Shown here: one piece after another, positions 18,121 through 27,601 of the stretch | How positions within the stretch are numbered: the stretch's first letter is position 1 | Layout: every line of letters starts with the position of its first letter | Source of the DNA: Alphaproteobacteria bacterium | GTDB taxonomy: Bacteria > Pseudomonadota > Alphaproteobacteria > Micavibrionales > Micavibrionaceae | Assembly: GCA_009995595.1 (NCBI GenBank) | Contig: JAACPE010000002.1 | Coordinates: 124,001-188,000, forward strand | DNA: 64,000 nucleotides | Reading direction: 5' to 3' | Program-made: the position numbers and the translations under genes | Notes under the pieces: model-generated | The model's database searches: none | What the model was told of the DNA's origin: nothing | The model's input: only the letters and a program-made list of their open reading frames with translations

Positions 18121-19071
18121 ATGGCTGATGATTTTGACGAAGAATTGGAAAGTATCCTTAATCCTAAAAAGCGCGGCCTGGGCCGCGGCCTAGGCGCATT
18201 ATTCGAAGATGAGGAAGGTGAATACCCAAGCGTTGAGCAAAGCGAAGAAGAAAGTTTTGCTCTAAGAAAAACAGTTGGTATTGACAGACTATTTCCGAAC
18301 CCAGACCAGCCGCGTCAATACTTTGATGAGAAATCTATCAACGATCTAGCCGATTCAATTAGAGAGCATGGTCTCCTCCAGCCTATTTTAGTGCGCCCTG
18401 ATAAGGCGGTACCCAATCGATATGAAATTGTCGCGGGGGAGCGTCGCTGGCGGGCGTGTCAAAAAGCACAACTACATGATGTTCCAATTGTTATTCGTGA
18501 CCTTGATGATGATGCCACACTACAAATTGGCTTGGTTGAAAACCTTCAACGCCGTGACTTAACGCCGATTGAAGAAGCACGAGGATATGCCCGTTTAGCA
18601 GAGGATTTTGGTCATTCCCACGAAGAAATCGGAGAAGCTGTTAGTAAGAGCCGAAGCCATGTTGCGAATATGATTCGTCTTTTGGGCTTACCTGACAGTG
18701 TTCAAATTATGCTCACCAAGGGTGATTTAAGTGCAGGCCATGCCCGCGCTTTATTAAAGGCAGAAAACCCAACTATCTTGGCACAAGAAATTATTGCCAA
18801 TGGCCTTTCAGTCCGTGATGCAGAAAAGATGGCGGCGCAAAGTATTGGCCGTTCAATCCAAAAACGCACTCACTCCAGTGGAGATAAAGGTAAAGACAAA
18901 GATGCAGATCTGATTGCTTTAGAAAAAAGCTTGTCAGATCAGCTTGGTATGAATTTTTCAATTGATATGAAAGATGCAAAAACAGGCCGTGTTGCAATTG
19001 ATTTTTTATCACTAGACCAACTTGATGATCTTTTACAACGTTTGAGCACATCTCCAAAAAAATCACATTAA
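18121..19071 (+). CDS. parB: Chromosome-partitioning protein ParB
   Basis: CTP-dependent DNA clamp that loads at parS. The 316 residues begin with an acidic tail and GRGLGALF, the short motif that stimulates ParA. The CTP-binding box GERRWRA, the helix-turn-helix region around SKSRSHVANMIRLLGLP, and a C-terminal dimerisation domain follow. The operon partner parA is immediately upstream. It ends two bases before the convergent holA stop. Confidence 0.97.
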   Translation: MADDFDEELESILNPKKRGLGRGLGALFEDEEGEYPSVEQSEEESFALRKTVGIDRLFPNPDQPRQYFDEKSINDLADSIREHGLLQPILVRPDKAVPNRYEIVAGERRWRACQKAQLHDVPIVIRDLDDDATLQIGLVENLQRRDLTPIEEARGYARLAEDFGHSHEEIGEAVSKSRSHVANMIRLLGLPDSVQIMLTKGDLSAGHARALLKAENPTILAQEIIANGLSVRDAEKMAAQSIGRSIQKRTHSSGDKGKDKDADLIALEKSLSDQLGMNFSIDMKDAKTGRVAIDFLSLDQLDDLLQRLSTSPKKSH

Positions 19072-19073
19072 AA

Positions 19074-20090
19074 CTATCTTGTGGCGCTGATGGATAAAAT
19101 TGCCTGAGAACAGAGCGTTTCAACAGGCGTTCCTGTCTGTTTTGATTGCGCCTCCAAATCATTTAAACGGTCTAAAACCCGGTTTATTTTAGGCATCGTC
19201 CAGCGAACTATTTGAGATTTAAAAGCGCTTTCAAATTTATAGAAAATGGGAGGTTGCAGGCCTTTAATTGCTTGGTCTAAGTTTTGCCCGCTTCTAATAA
19301 GGGCTTGCATATAATGAAGTCTTTTAAAATGATTTTGTAAGCTACGAAGGATAATAACTACGGGAATTCCCTCTTGTAGGAGCTGTGCGTAGGACGTCAT
19401 GGCGTTTTGGGGCTGTGCTCCTGCTACAGCATAAATTAAATCGTCAATAGAACCGGATCCCGCATCGCCGCAACAAGCCTGCACATCATTAAGGGTTATT
19501 TTACGTTTCTCTTGCCCCATATAAGTAATAAGTTTCGCGATCTCACCACGTACGCGCCCCCTATCGCCTGCAATACTTGCCGCCAGCCAATTAAGTGCAT
19601 CCATATCAATCATCAGATTTTCTTCGGATAAGTTTTGGCGAATGACCTGTGATACACCGCGTTCATCTTCTATATAACATGGGATGGCAGCGGCATTTTT
19701 GGATTTCTCACAAAGAAGACGCAATGAAGATCGGTTTGTAAGTTCTCCTGCTTCGATAATAACCAGGTTTTCGCCGCTTGGGTCTTCCAGATATTGTTTG
19801 ATTGTTGTTGTAATTTTGTCTGTTGCATTTTCAATATGGATAAGGCGTGACCCACCCATCATCGAAAATGCCTTTGCTTCGTCTGATAAACGTGCCGTAT
19901 CATCATGAAGTTGATCTGCTGTGAGCGTGCTAACATTAAAGGGATCAGTTAAATCAGGCACAATAGTTTTGCCTATAAGTTTTGCCCGTTCGCGCATAAG
20001 GCCATTATCAGGCCCATAGATTAAGACCACCCTTGCCTTTGGGTCGGGGGATTTAACAAAAGGTTCGATTTGTTTCCACGTTAATTTCAT
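19074..20090 (-). CDS. holA: DNA polymerase III delta subunit
   Basis: Clamp-loader subunit that opens the beta sliding clamp. VVLIYGPDNGLMRERA at the N-terminus and the domain layout over ~338 residues match HolA. I start at ATG 20090 (MKLTWKQIEP); a GTG at 20117 would add nine unusual residues. In many alphaproteobacteria the order is leuS-lptE-holA facing parB; here an extra gene and a probable small RNA intervene between lptE and holA. Confidence 0.92.
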   Translation of the reverse strand: MKLTWKQIEPFVKSPDPKARVVLIYGPDNGLMRERAKLIGKTIVPDLTDPFNVSTLTADQLHDDTARLSDEAKAFSMMGGSRLIHIENATDKITTTIKQYLEDPSGENLVIIEAGELTNRSSLRLLCEKSKNAAAIPCYIEDERGVSQVIRQNLSEENLMIDMDALNWLAASIAGDRGRVRGEIAKLITYMGQEKRKITLNDVQACCGDAGSGSIDDLIYAVAGAQPQNAMTSYAQLLQEGIPVVIILRSLQNHFKRLHYMQALIRSGQNLDQAIKGLQPPIFYKFESAFKSQIVRWTMPKINRVLDRLNDLEAQSKQTGTPVETLCSQAILSISATR

Positions 20091-20251
20091 AGAGCAAGCA
20101 TAAAGAAAAAGCCGCACTCCTACAATAAGAAGAGCGCAGCTTCCCAGTGTAATACTTTTTGTCTTTAAGCTGTTGTTTTATGGATGCGCATTTTTAATAA
20201 GCGCGCCTGCTTCATATTTTTTCTATCATGAACAAAATAGGATTTTTCAGA

Positions 20252-21370
20252 TTATAATCTTGGCGGTGTTAGTCCCGAACAATTCCCGTTTGATAAAGTC
20301 AGTGCGCCCAGTTGACCTAAAGCATATTGTATTTGAAAACGCATGTTTTCTGGTTGATCTGCCTGCAGGGGGATCGCTCTTGCTTCTTTTGTTTTACCAG
20401 CAAGATCGAAGGCGGTTACTAAGATTTTAGATTCCGCAGCATTTAAAGTTACTTTTGCGCTGCTTAAATTACTATGGTTATAGCTGGGCCAAGTTTCCCG
20501 AGGCATAATAACGCAAAGACGATTATCTGGGAATAAATCTTTTAAGCGTTTATCAACTAGGATATTAGGTTCTTCAGGGTCTATTCGGCCAACCGTTACC
20601 CTCTTTGTTTCGAACAGACGCTCAGGATTGACCAAAGGGGTAAAAATACAATTTATGGATTGAGGAGCTGGAGAGTCACTCAGAGTATCTCCTCTTAGTG
20701 CAGGGTTGCCCGGTGCCCCATTTCTCGGCTTTTGTGCATGCGGGTGAACAATAAAAGCGCCCCATGTTCTTAACACAGGCTCGTTTCCAATATTTGTATT
20801 GGAGCGATGTGTAATGGCGCCGCCCATGCGTACCAGAGTTTTTGTTTCAGGTGTTATCGCATAGCCTTCAGGGTGTAGTATTTCTGTAGGAAGCCCATCT
20901 GAAAACTGATAAGTTAAATCAATAGGATCGATTTCATCATGGTGAGTGTGCCACCTAGAAAAATTAGGGCGGCCTGCCGTTAACGGGTCTACGGTCGTTC
21001 TTTGGACTACAAGTACGATTTCACTTTTTTCAAAATAATCCCGCCCTGCAAATTGGATAAGGTCCTGTGCTACAAATGCTGCGCAATCTACAGTGAATGA
21101 TAAAGCTGTTGGGATCCCAATATGCCCTTGGCCAGCACGTTTAATAGTAACGCCGTTATGGGATATTGTGTTGGCCCCTATAATGCTTGGAATTACTCCA
21201 AGGGCAACAGGCTCAGAATTAATAATATCTCTGCGAGATGCTGTTAGACCATAGCTTGCTAATTCATGATGTTTAAGAGGGTTCCATGATACGCCATTTG
21301 TCTCTCTGTTAAGTGACATATTGGTAATTAGAGGAGGGTTCCATATTTGTTCAGTTAGTCCCATTTGCAT
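20252..21370 (-). CDS. Unrecognised 372-residue protein between lptE and holA
   Basis: No signal peptide and no membrane segment. The middle of the protein carries histidine-rich strands: FSRWHTHHDEIDP, then ILHPEGYAI, GGAITHRSNTN and WGAFIVHPHAQ, a spacing reminiscent of a double-stranded beta-helix (cupin or 2-oxoglutarate oxygenase) metal site. I cannot assign a family. It interrupts the usual lptE-holA pairing, and its upstream region is occupied by a terminated small RNA, so it probably has its own promoter or depends on read-through. Confidence 0.65.
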   Translation of the reverse strand: MQMGLTEQIWNPPLITNMSLNRETNGVSWNPLKHHELASYGLTASRRDIINSEPVALGVIPSIIGANTISHNGVTIKRAGQGHIGIPTALSFTVDCAAFVAQDLIQFAGRDYFEKSEIVLVVQRTTVDPLTAGRPNFSRWHTHHDEIDPIDLTYQFSDGLPTEILHPEGYAITPETKTLVRMGGAITHRSNTNIGNEPVLRTWGAFIVHPHAQKPRNGAPGNPALRGDTLSDSPAPQSINCIFTPLVNPERLFETKRVTVGRIDPEEPNILVDKRLKDLFPDNRLCVIMPRETWPSYNHSNLSSAKVTLNAAESKILVTAFDLAGKTKEARAIPLQADQPENMRFQIQYALGQLGALTLSNGNCSGLTPPRL

Positions 21371-21457
21371 CGTCCAAAATTCTCCTGCGACCTTAAAGGT
21401 CTGGATTTATAAACTCTGATTGATGGAGGTTTTTTGGTATGCGCTGAAAAACAGGCA

Positions 21458-21601
21458 TAAAAAAAGCGCTTCAACCGTCAGGTTCCTTTTAAATTAAGGG
21501 ACCATAGCGGTTCGTACGCTATAGCGCTCTTTAGCCTTTTTTACGTGGTGCAAGCTGCCCCTTCAAATGCCACGATAGATTGCCTGATGAAAGCGCTCTA
21601 T
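21458..21601 (-). ncRNA. Probable structured small RNA, ~140 nt
   Basis: On the minus strand TTGACT (21632-21637), an 18-base spacer and TATTAA (21608-21613) predict a start near 21601. The transcript then folds: its 5' end (21583-21597) pairs with its 3' end (21465-21482) through about 14 pairs with a bulge and internal loop. Three hairpins lie inside (CGTGG/CCACG, ATAGCG/CGCTAT, and GGTCCCTT with AAGGAACC allowing one mismatch). Seven U residues follow the closing stem. Promoter, closed multi-branched fold and terminator together argue for an independent RNA rather than an mRNA leader. I do not recognise it as 6S, 4.5S or tmRNA. Confidence 0.55.
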
Positions 21602-21662
21602 ACTTATTTAATACATAATTTGCGATAATAAAGTCAATATAAAAATCACCCTTAAGGATATT

Positions 21663-22175
21663 TTATTTATTGAGTTGGAGGGTTATGCGCTGTTCAATTT
21701 TGCGGGCAAGATCATCCAAAATGGCATCACGCGCATTTTGTTCAGAGGAGCGTGTTGCAAATTCACTTTCAAGCACGTTATAGCTGCTAAAGCTATAAAG
21801 CGTTTGAGAAAAAATAGTTTCTTGCGATGTTAAATGAATTAAACGTACTGGCGCAAAAATCTTAAGCTGGCGTCTAGTCGCTTCAGATTCAACAGTGATG
21901 TCAAAATCCGTCTCTTGTTCGTTTAAAGGGCCGATACTGAGTTGGTAAAGCGGATTCTCTGGATATCCATTTTTATAAAAACGATCAATCAGAGCGTTGC
22001 GTAAATACTGCCCTTCACGATTAGCAAGCGGTGAAATATTAATCTGGCTTAGCGCTTGACTGACTTCTATTGTCTGTGCGCTTTGGCTGTAATCCCCATA
22101 GACAGGGGAAAAGCCGCAGGCAGAGATTAACCCCAATGTCAAAAGTGTCATATATGCTTGGGCAAGTTTGGGCAT
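21663..22175 (-). CDS. lptE: LPS-assembly lipoprotein LptE
   Basis: Outer-membrane lipoprotein that plugs LptD in lipopolysaccharide export. The 170-residue protein has a signal peptide with lipobox LISAC (Cys20) followed by GFSPVYG, a start typical of alphaproteobacterial LptE. The rest is short beta strands without further motif. Its ATG overlaps the leuS stop by one base, the usual leuS-lptE arrangement. Sequence conservation in this family is low, so context carries much of the weight. Confidence 0.85.
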   Translation of the reverse strand: MPKLAQAYMTLLTLGLISACGFSPVYGDYSQSAQTIEVSQALSQINISPLANREGQYLRNALIDRFYKNGYPENPLYQLSIGPLNEQETDFDITVESEATRRQLKIFAPVRLIHLTSQETIFSQTLYSFSSYNVLESEFATRSSEQNARDAILDDLARKIEQRITLQLNK

Positions 22176-24733
22176 TATCCCGCTACCACGTTTACAATAC
22201 GCCCGGGGACAATAATCATTTTCTTGACGGATTTTCCATCTAATGCTTTTAGGACGCCGTCTTGTTCAAGCGCGATCTTTTCGTAGTCATCTTTTGATGC
22301 ATCGGCGGCCATTGTTATGGTTGCGCGGACTTTCCCGTTTACCTGTACGCCAATCGTCACAGTATCATTGGCTAGCAGTGATTCATCGACCTCAGGCCAT
22401 GGTGTGTCTGCTAATATTGTGGAATGTCCCAATTGTTCCCAAAGTTCTTCGGCCAAATGGGGCATCATGGGGTTAATCAGACATGTGAGTGCCTCTAACC
22501 CCTCACGAAGCGCCCATTTATCTGAATCATCATAGAGCTTAAAGGCTATGAGCGCGTTTGATAGCTCACGAATACGCGCAACAGCCTTATTCATATGGAA
22601 CGCCTCAATATCATCAGCCACCCCTTTAATGGATTGATGAATGAGAGATCGAATCTTGGCCGCGGTATCTGAAAAAACTTCAGGTTTTCCTGTCCCTGAT
22701 TTAGGGAGATCGTCTTTTATGTCGCTGATATTGCGGTAGAGCTTATTGATAAAGCGCCAGGCGCCCTCAATGCCGCCCTCTGTCCACTCTAAATCACGCT
22801 CAGGCGGGCTGTCGGAGAGAATAAAAAGACGTGCGGCATCGGCGCCGTATGTCTTAAGAATATCTTCGGGATCAACGACGTTTTTCTTTGATTTGGACAT
22901 TTTTGTGATGGCGCCTTGTTCAACGGCCTTGCCGTTATCGCGGCGCACCCAGCCTTTATCATTTTGGGTAACATCGGCAGGAAAGCACCAGTTTCCGTCG
23001 CTATCTCTATAGGTGGCATGTGTGACCATCCCTTGAGTGAATAGCCCGGAAAATGGCTCTTGCGGCACTTCATAGCCACAATCTTTAAGCGCCCTGGTAA
23101 AGAAACGTGAATAAAGGAGGTGCAAAACAGCATGCTCAACGCCGCCAATGTATTGATCGACGGGCATCCAGTAGTTTGATTTTTCATTCGCAAAGCCGCT
23201 TATCTCGTTTTTAGGGTCAAGATAACGCAGGAAATACCAGCTTGACTCAAAGAAGGTATCGCATGTGTCCGTCTCACGCTGCGCTGCTTTGCCGCATTGA
23301 GGGCAATCAACATTTTTCCAGGTGGGGTGACGATCAAGCGGGTTGCCGGGTGTGTCATAATTAATGTCGTAAGGTAACTCGACAGGTAAATCTTTTTCAG
23401 GGACAGGAACGATACCACAATCCTTGCAGTGAATCATCGGAACAGGGCAACCCCAATAACGCTGGCGCGAAATACCCCAATCGCGAAGGCGGAAAACAGT
23501 CGCGCCTTTTCCTATTCCCTTTGCTCCGAGGGCTTTTATGACGGCTATTTTGGCATCTTCGACTTGCATGCCGTTAAAATTTTCGGAATTCATGATTTTG
23601 CCGGGACCAATGTAAGGCTCATCTTGAATATCAGGCGTCCCTTCTGGGCTTTCAACAACTTGGATGATTTTAAGGCCATATTTATGAGCAAATTCATGGT
23701 CGCGGGCATCATGCGCGGGGCATCCAAAAATTGCGCCAGTGCCATAATCCATAAGGATAAAATTCGCAATAAAGAGCGGTAATTCTTCGCCCGTAAAGGG
23801 ATTGGTGACCGTATAGCCTGTATTAAACCCAAGCTTTTCAGCTTTTTCAATGGCTTCTTCTGATGTACCGACAGATTGACAGGCGGCGATAAAATCATCG
23901 AAACCGTCTTTATCACCCGCCAATTTTTTAGCCAAAGGATGGTCAGCGGCCATTGCAAAAAAGCTCGCGCCGTAAAAAGTATCAGGGCGGGTTGTATAAA
24001 TGTCTAATTTGTCATCCGTGCCGTTAATGGGGAAAGAGGCATTCATCCCCGTTGACTTGCCAATCCAGTTGGCCTGCATGGTGCGAACCTTATCAGGCCA
24101 GCGATCAAGACCATCAATGGCCTGAAGGAGATCGTCAGCATATTCAGTGATCTTAAAAAACCACTGATACATTTTGCGCCGCTCAACAGGCGCGCCAGAG
24201 CGCCAGCCTTTCCCATCAACGACCTGCTCATTGGCAAGAACGGTGTCTTCTACAGGGTCCCAGTTCACAACGGACTCTTTTTGGTAAGCAAGACCCTTAT
24301 TATAAAAATCAATGAACATTTTTTGCTCATGCTTATAATAAGACGGATCGCAAGTTGCGACCTCGCGGCTCCAATCAATAGCAAAACCGAGAGAGAGCAA
24401 CTGCGCCTTCATCTGCGCGATATTCTCATAAGTCCAATCTTTGGGATGTGTCCCGCGTTCCATCGCCGCATTTTCAGCAGGAAGGCCAAGCGCATCCCAG
24501 CCCATGGGGTTTAAGACATTGAATCCTTTGGCTTTTTTATAACGCGCCACAACATCGGCCAGTGTATAATTACGCACATGCCCAACATGAATGCGCCCCG
24601 ATGGGTAAGGAAGCATCGATAAGATGTATGATTTAGGCTTGGACGTGTCCTCAGTTACCTCAAAGCATTTGCGCTGCGTCCAGACATCACGCCACTTCTT
24701 TTCGGTTTCTTTTATATTATACCGCTGCGTCAT
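22175..24733 (-). CDS. leuS: Leucyl-tRNA synthetase
   Basis: Class I aminoacyl-tRNA synthetase charging tRNA-Leu, cytoplasmic. The 852 residues show the HIGH-type motif in [14 protein letters not shown], the CP1 editing domain, a zinc-knuckle region around CKDCG and CPQCG, and KMSKSKKNV. It is preceded by the DUF3576 lipoprotein gene and followed by lptE with one base overlap. Complete. Confidence 0.98.
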   Translation of the reverse strand: MTQRYNIKETEKKWRDVWTQRKCFEVTEDTSKPKSYILSMLPYPSGRIHVGHVRNYTLADVVARYKKAKGFNVLNPMGWDALGLPAENAAMERGTHPKDWTYENIAQMKAQLLSLGFAIDWSREVATCDPSYYKHEQKMFIDFYNKGLAYQKESVVNWDPVEDTVLANEQVVDGKGWRSGAPVERRKMYQWFFKITEYADDLLQAIDGLDRWPDKVRTMQANWIGKSTGMNASFPINGTDDKLDIYTTRPDTFYGASFFAMAADHPLAKKLAGDKDGFDDFIAACQSVGTSEEAIEKAEKLGFNTGYTVTNPFTGEELPLFIANFILMDYGTGAIFGCPAHDARDHEFAHKYGLKIIQVVESPEGTPDIQDEPYIGPGKIMNSENFNGMQVEDAKIAVIKALGAKGIGKGATVFRLRDWGISRQRYWGCPVPMIHCKDCGIVPVPEKDLPVELPYDINYDTPGNPLDRHPTWKNVDCPQCGKAAQRETDTCDTFFESSWYFLRYLDPKNEISGFANEKSNYWMPVDQYIGGVEHAVLHLLYSRFFTRALKDCGYEVPQEPFSGLFTQGMVTHATYRDSDGNWCFPADVTQNDKGWVRRDNGKAVEQGAITKMSKSKKNVVDPEDILKTYGADAARLFILSDSPPERDLEWTEGGIEGAWRFINKLYRNISDIKDDLPKSGTGKPEVFSDTAAKIRSLIHQSIKGVADDIEAFHMNKAVARIRELSNALIAFKLYDDSDKWALREGLEALTCLINPMMPHLAEELWEQLGHSTILADTPWPEVDESLLANDTVTIGVQVNGKVRATITMAADASKDDYEKIALEQDGVLKALDGKSVKKMIIVPGRIVNVVAG

Positions 24734-24759
24734 TTTCTTCTCTTCTATAAGCTGTATGT

Positions 24760-25311
24760 TTATTCGTCTTTTAAGGAAGCTACGCGGAGCTGACGGGCGC
24801 GGGTCAAAATCGCATCTTCCATTTGTGTTTCAGTTTCCTTAGACACAGCAACATCCTTCCAGGCGCCGCGTATTTGCTCTTGCTTGAACACTTTGACCTT
24901 AACGCCATTGGACACAAGTTGTTTATCAAGGATAAAGGCGTTCACTTTAAAGCGCTCATTGGGCTTTTCTGCTGATGAATACCAATCTGTAATGATAACG
25001 CCGCCAAACGGGTCTGCGCTGGAAAGGGGCATAAAAGAAACGGTATCAAGCGTTGCCCGCCATAGGAAACTGTTCACGCCAATCCCTGTTGAGCCATCAG
25101 TCGCCTCTTTTTTATTACCGAATAAATTAAAACCGCCTTCGCCAAGGATGCTTTGTTTTTCGCTATAGATGTCCTCGCCCGTTGTTGTCCGGTCAAGGCC
25201 TGATGGATATTTTGCCTCTCCCTTTGGCAGCGAATCACCGCAAGCGGTGAGGCTGAGCGCGCCAAGGCAAAGGATAAGGGTTAAGAAGTGAGTCTTGTAT
25301 ATATATGACAT
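24760..25311 (-). CDS. DUF3576 family lipoprotein
   Basis: A 183-residue predicted lipoprotein with signal peptide and lipobox LTAC (Cys24), followed by a linker and a conserved region [27 protein letters not shown]. This matches the alphaproteobacterial family usually found just upstream of leuS. Its function is not known; outer-membrane location is likely. It is 26 bases upstream of leuS and likely cotranscribed with leuS and lptE. Confidence 0.88.
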   Translation of the reverse strand: MSYIYKTHFLTLILCLGALSLTACGDSLPKGEAKYPSGLDRTTTGEDIYSEKQSILGEGGFNLFGNKKEATDGSTGIGVNSFLWRATLDTVSFMPLSSADPFGGVIITDWYSSAEKPNERFKVNAFILDKQLVSNGVKVKVFKQEQIRGAWKDVAVSKETETQMEDAILTRARQLRVASLKDE

Positions 25312-25483
25312 TATTATTGTCTCCTTTATTACACTCTTTGATTATCACGCTACGCGCCGCTGCTCAAGCACTGTATCGCTTAAAACTGCTGTAACTCCTA
25401 ATATGACGCCTTATAAGGGCGAATAAACTGTGGCAAAAATGCAACAAATTAAAAAAATTTGTGTCTTTTTTGCAAAAATCGCG

Positions 25484-25512
25484 TTGACGGTAAGGCAAAT
25501 CGAAGGCTTAAT
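25484..25512 (+). promoter_or_regulatory. Porin promoter candidate
   Basis: TTGACG (25484-25489), 17 bases, then CTTAAT (25507-25512). It lies about 90 bases before the porin start, leaving an untranslated leader that ends in a strong GGAGGA ribosome-binding site. Confidence 0.4.
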
Positions 25513-25603
25513 CGGAGCGTTATCAAATGATAACACCTTGTATTGGTCAATCCTGGCCAATCTCAAGCACATAAACTAAAGTATTTTCAATTGGAGGAAT
25601 ACA

Positions 25604-26746
25604 ATGAAAAAAACTCTTTTAGCTAGTGCTGCTATTGCTGGTATCGTTTTCGCTTCTGCTCCTGCTCAAGCGCAAATGGAACTAACAATCGGTGGTCATT
25701 CAAAAAACTACATTGGTTATCTAGATCAAGATGACCGCGCTGGTGTTGAAACACGTAATTTCGACATGCAACGTGAAACAGAACTTCACTTCAATGGTGA
25801 AGCAACTTTAGACAGTGGCCTAACTTTCGGTTTCCAAGTTGAAACAGAAGTTGACGGTGGCGATGATGAAAACACAATCGAGGAATCGTATGTTTACATG
25901 TCAGGCACATGGGGCCGTGTAAACCTCGGTTCAGAAGATGGTGCTGCTTACTTGCTACAAGTTGCTGCTCCTTCAGCAGACTCAAACATTGATGGTATCC
26001 GTCAATACATCCAACCTGTAAATTATGCAAACTTAAATGCTGCTTTTGCGGGTCCTGATGCTATTGCTTCTGCTCCTTTCGGTACAAGAGGCCAAGTTGA
26101 AGGTTTCGATTATGACCAAGACGTTACTGGTTCAGCAGAAAAAATCACATATTTGTCACCAAACTTCAATGGTTTCCAAGCTGGTGTGTCATACACTCCA
26201 GATGTAAACGATGCTGACCAAGCAGCGCTCGGTAACGGAAACCCTGTAAGTAATGGTTTTAACTCAGATGATGTTGCTGGCTCTTTAGGCGCAGCAATGG
26301 AAGCAGCTGTTCGTTACGAAGGCGTGTTTAACAATGTCGGTTTCGCAACTGGTGCTGGTTACACAAACATTGATCGTGAAGCTGGTAATCTTGATGATTA
26401 CGATGAGTGGAACGTTGGTCTTGACCTAGATGTCGGTGCGTTTGGTATCGGTGCAGTTTACAAAGACACAGACACAGGCGCTGCTGCTAACTCAGACATC
26501 GACACATATGTTGTTGGTGCTGACTACACAACTGGTCCATTCAAATTTGGTGCATCATACTTTGATCAAGATGATCAAACTGTTGGCGCAGCTGAACTTG
26601 AAACACAGCGTTACACAGGTGGCGTAATCTACACAGCAGGCCCAGGTCTGACTTTCCGTGGATCACTCTCACACATTGAACATGAAAGAGGCGCAGTTGA
26701 TGCTGACGCAACTTCACTTATGGGTGGTGTTCAAATCAACTTCTAA
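25604..26746 (+). CDS. Outer-membrane porin
   Basis: A 380-residue general diffusion porin of the Gram-negative porin_4 type. The signal peptide ends APAQAQ (about residue 23) and is followed by alternating amphipathic strands with acidic, Gly- and Asn-rich loops, and the chain ends with an aromatic residue (GGVQINF), as expected for BamA-assembled barrels. GGAGGA lies six bases before ATG. An intrinsic terminator follows, so it is a single-gene unit. The codon usage is strongly biased (GCT, GGT, CTT), suggesting high expression. Substrate preference is unknown. Confidence 0.93.
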   Translation: MKKTLLASAAIAGIVFASAPAQAQMELTIGGHSKNYIGYLDQDDRAGVETRNFDMQRETELHFNGEATLDSGLTFGFQVETEVDGGDDENTIEESYVYMSGTWGRVNLGSEDGAAYLLQVAAPSADSNIDGIRQYIQPVNYANLNAAFAGPDAIASAPFGTRGQVEGFDYDQDVTGSAEKITYLSPNFNGFQAGVSYTPDVNDADQAALGNGNPVSNGFNSDDVAGSLGAAMEAAVRYEGVFNNVGFATGAGYTNIDREAGNLDDYDEWNVGLDLDVGAFGIGAVYKDTDTGAAANSDIDTYVVGADYTTGPFKFGASYFDQDDQTVGAAELETQRYTGGVIYTAGPGLTFRGSLSHIEHERGAVDADATSLMGGVQINF

Positions 26747-26771
26747 TCGAAGTTTGATCTAAGAATTATAA

Positions 26772-26800
26772 AGAGGCGTCTTATAGGCGCCTCTTTTTTT
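26772..26800 (+). terminator. Intrinsic terminator after the porin gene
   Basis: AGAGGCG (26772-26778) pairs with CGCCTCT (26788-26794), followed by seven T. It isolates the porin transcript from yggS. Confidence 0.9.
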
Positions 26801-26819
26801 GCGCTTACTCCCTGCTTGC

Positions 26820-26906
26820 GTCATTGCGAGCATCAGCGAAGCAATCTAGTATAATGTTTATCATAATGATACAGATTGCCGCGTCGCTTTCGCACCTCGC
26901 AATGAC
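26820..26906. repeat. Palindromic repeat element (REP/MITE-like)
   Basis: The arms GTCATTGCGAG...GCAATCT and AGATTGC...CTCGCAATGAC form an imperfect inverted repeat of about 30 bases per arm around an AT-rich centre. The termini CGTCATTGCGAG/CTCGCAATGAC are a widely distributed intergenic palindrome type in many bacteria. It lies between the porin terminator and yggS. Only this copy is seen in the window. Confidence 0.75.
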
Positions 26907-26917
26907 AAAGGAATACT

Positions 26918-27598
26918 ATGTCTGATATTTCCAAAAATATTGAAACCATTCAAACCATCATTCAAAAATTGGCAAAGGCGCATGATATCGCGCAAGACAA
27001 CATCCATCTTGTTGCCGTTAGTAAGCGGCAACCGCTGGAGAAATTAAAAGAGGCGTTGGAGTGTGGGCATCGGTTATTTGGTGAAAACCGCGTGCAGGAA
27101 GCTATAGAGCATTGGGCAGATTTTAAAAAAGAGCATAACGATATTAAACTCCACCTGATTGGCCCGCTTCAAACCAATAAAGTGAAAGATGCTGTATCCT
27201 TTTTTGATGTGATCGAAACACTTGATCGTGAAAAACTGGCAAAGACGCTCTCAAGCGAGATGAAAAAACAAGGCCGTAGCCTTCCTTGCTTTGTTCAGGT
27301 GAATACGGGCGATGAGCCGCAAAAGGCAGGGATAAGCCCAAAAGATTTAAGCCTCTTTCTCACTCTTTGCCGTGGTTTGGATTTAGATATTGTCGGCCTG
27401 ATGTGTATTCCGCCAGTGGATGAGCCGCCCGCCCTGCATTTTGCCTTTTTAAAGAAATTGGCGCAGGAAAACGGTTTAAATAATCTAAGCATGGGTATGA
27501 GCGCCGATTATGAGCGCGCGATTCCGTTATGCCCTGATCATGGGCAGCTTTATATTCGTATAGGAACAGGTGTTTTTGGTGCGCGCGATAGCGCCTGA
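26918..27598 (+). CDS. yggS: PLP homeostasis protein, YggS/PLPBP family
   Basis: Single-domain alanine-racemase-like PLP-binding protein that buffers pyridoxal phosphate and affects amino acid balance; not a racemase. AVSKRQP near residue 35 holds the PLP lysine and GENRVQEA follows. GLMCIPP and LSMGMSADYERAI are the later landmarks. The 226-residue length is normal. It begins 11 bases after the palindromic repeat and converges on the gene ending at 27602. Confidence 0.94.
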   Translation: MSDISKNIETIQTIIQKLAKAHDIAQDNIHLVAVSKRQPLEKLKEALECGHRLFGENRVQEAIEHWADFKKEHNDIKLHLIGPLQTNKVKDAVSFFDVIETLDREKLAKTLSSEMKKQGRSLPCFVQVNTGDEPQKAGISPKDLSLFLTLCRGLDLDIVGLMCIPPVDEPPALHFAFLKKLAQENGLNNLSMGMSADYERAIPLCPDHGQLYIRIGTGVFGARDSA

Positions 27599-27601
27599 GG
27601 C

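Noticed and set aside
21458-21601. 6S RNA or tmRNA piece
   Set aside because: Fold is multi-branched and no tag-peptide or known consensus was recognised, so it was left unnamed.
22243-24514. Open frames on the strand opposite leuS (for example 22746-23012 and 23429-23782)
   Set aside because: They are antisense shadows of leuS with no domain, no ribosome-binding site and composition dictated by the real gene.
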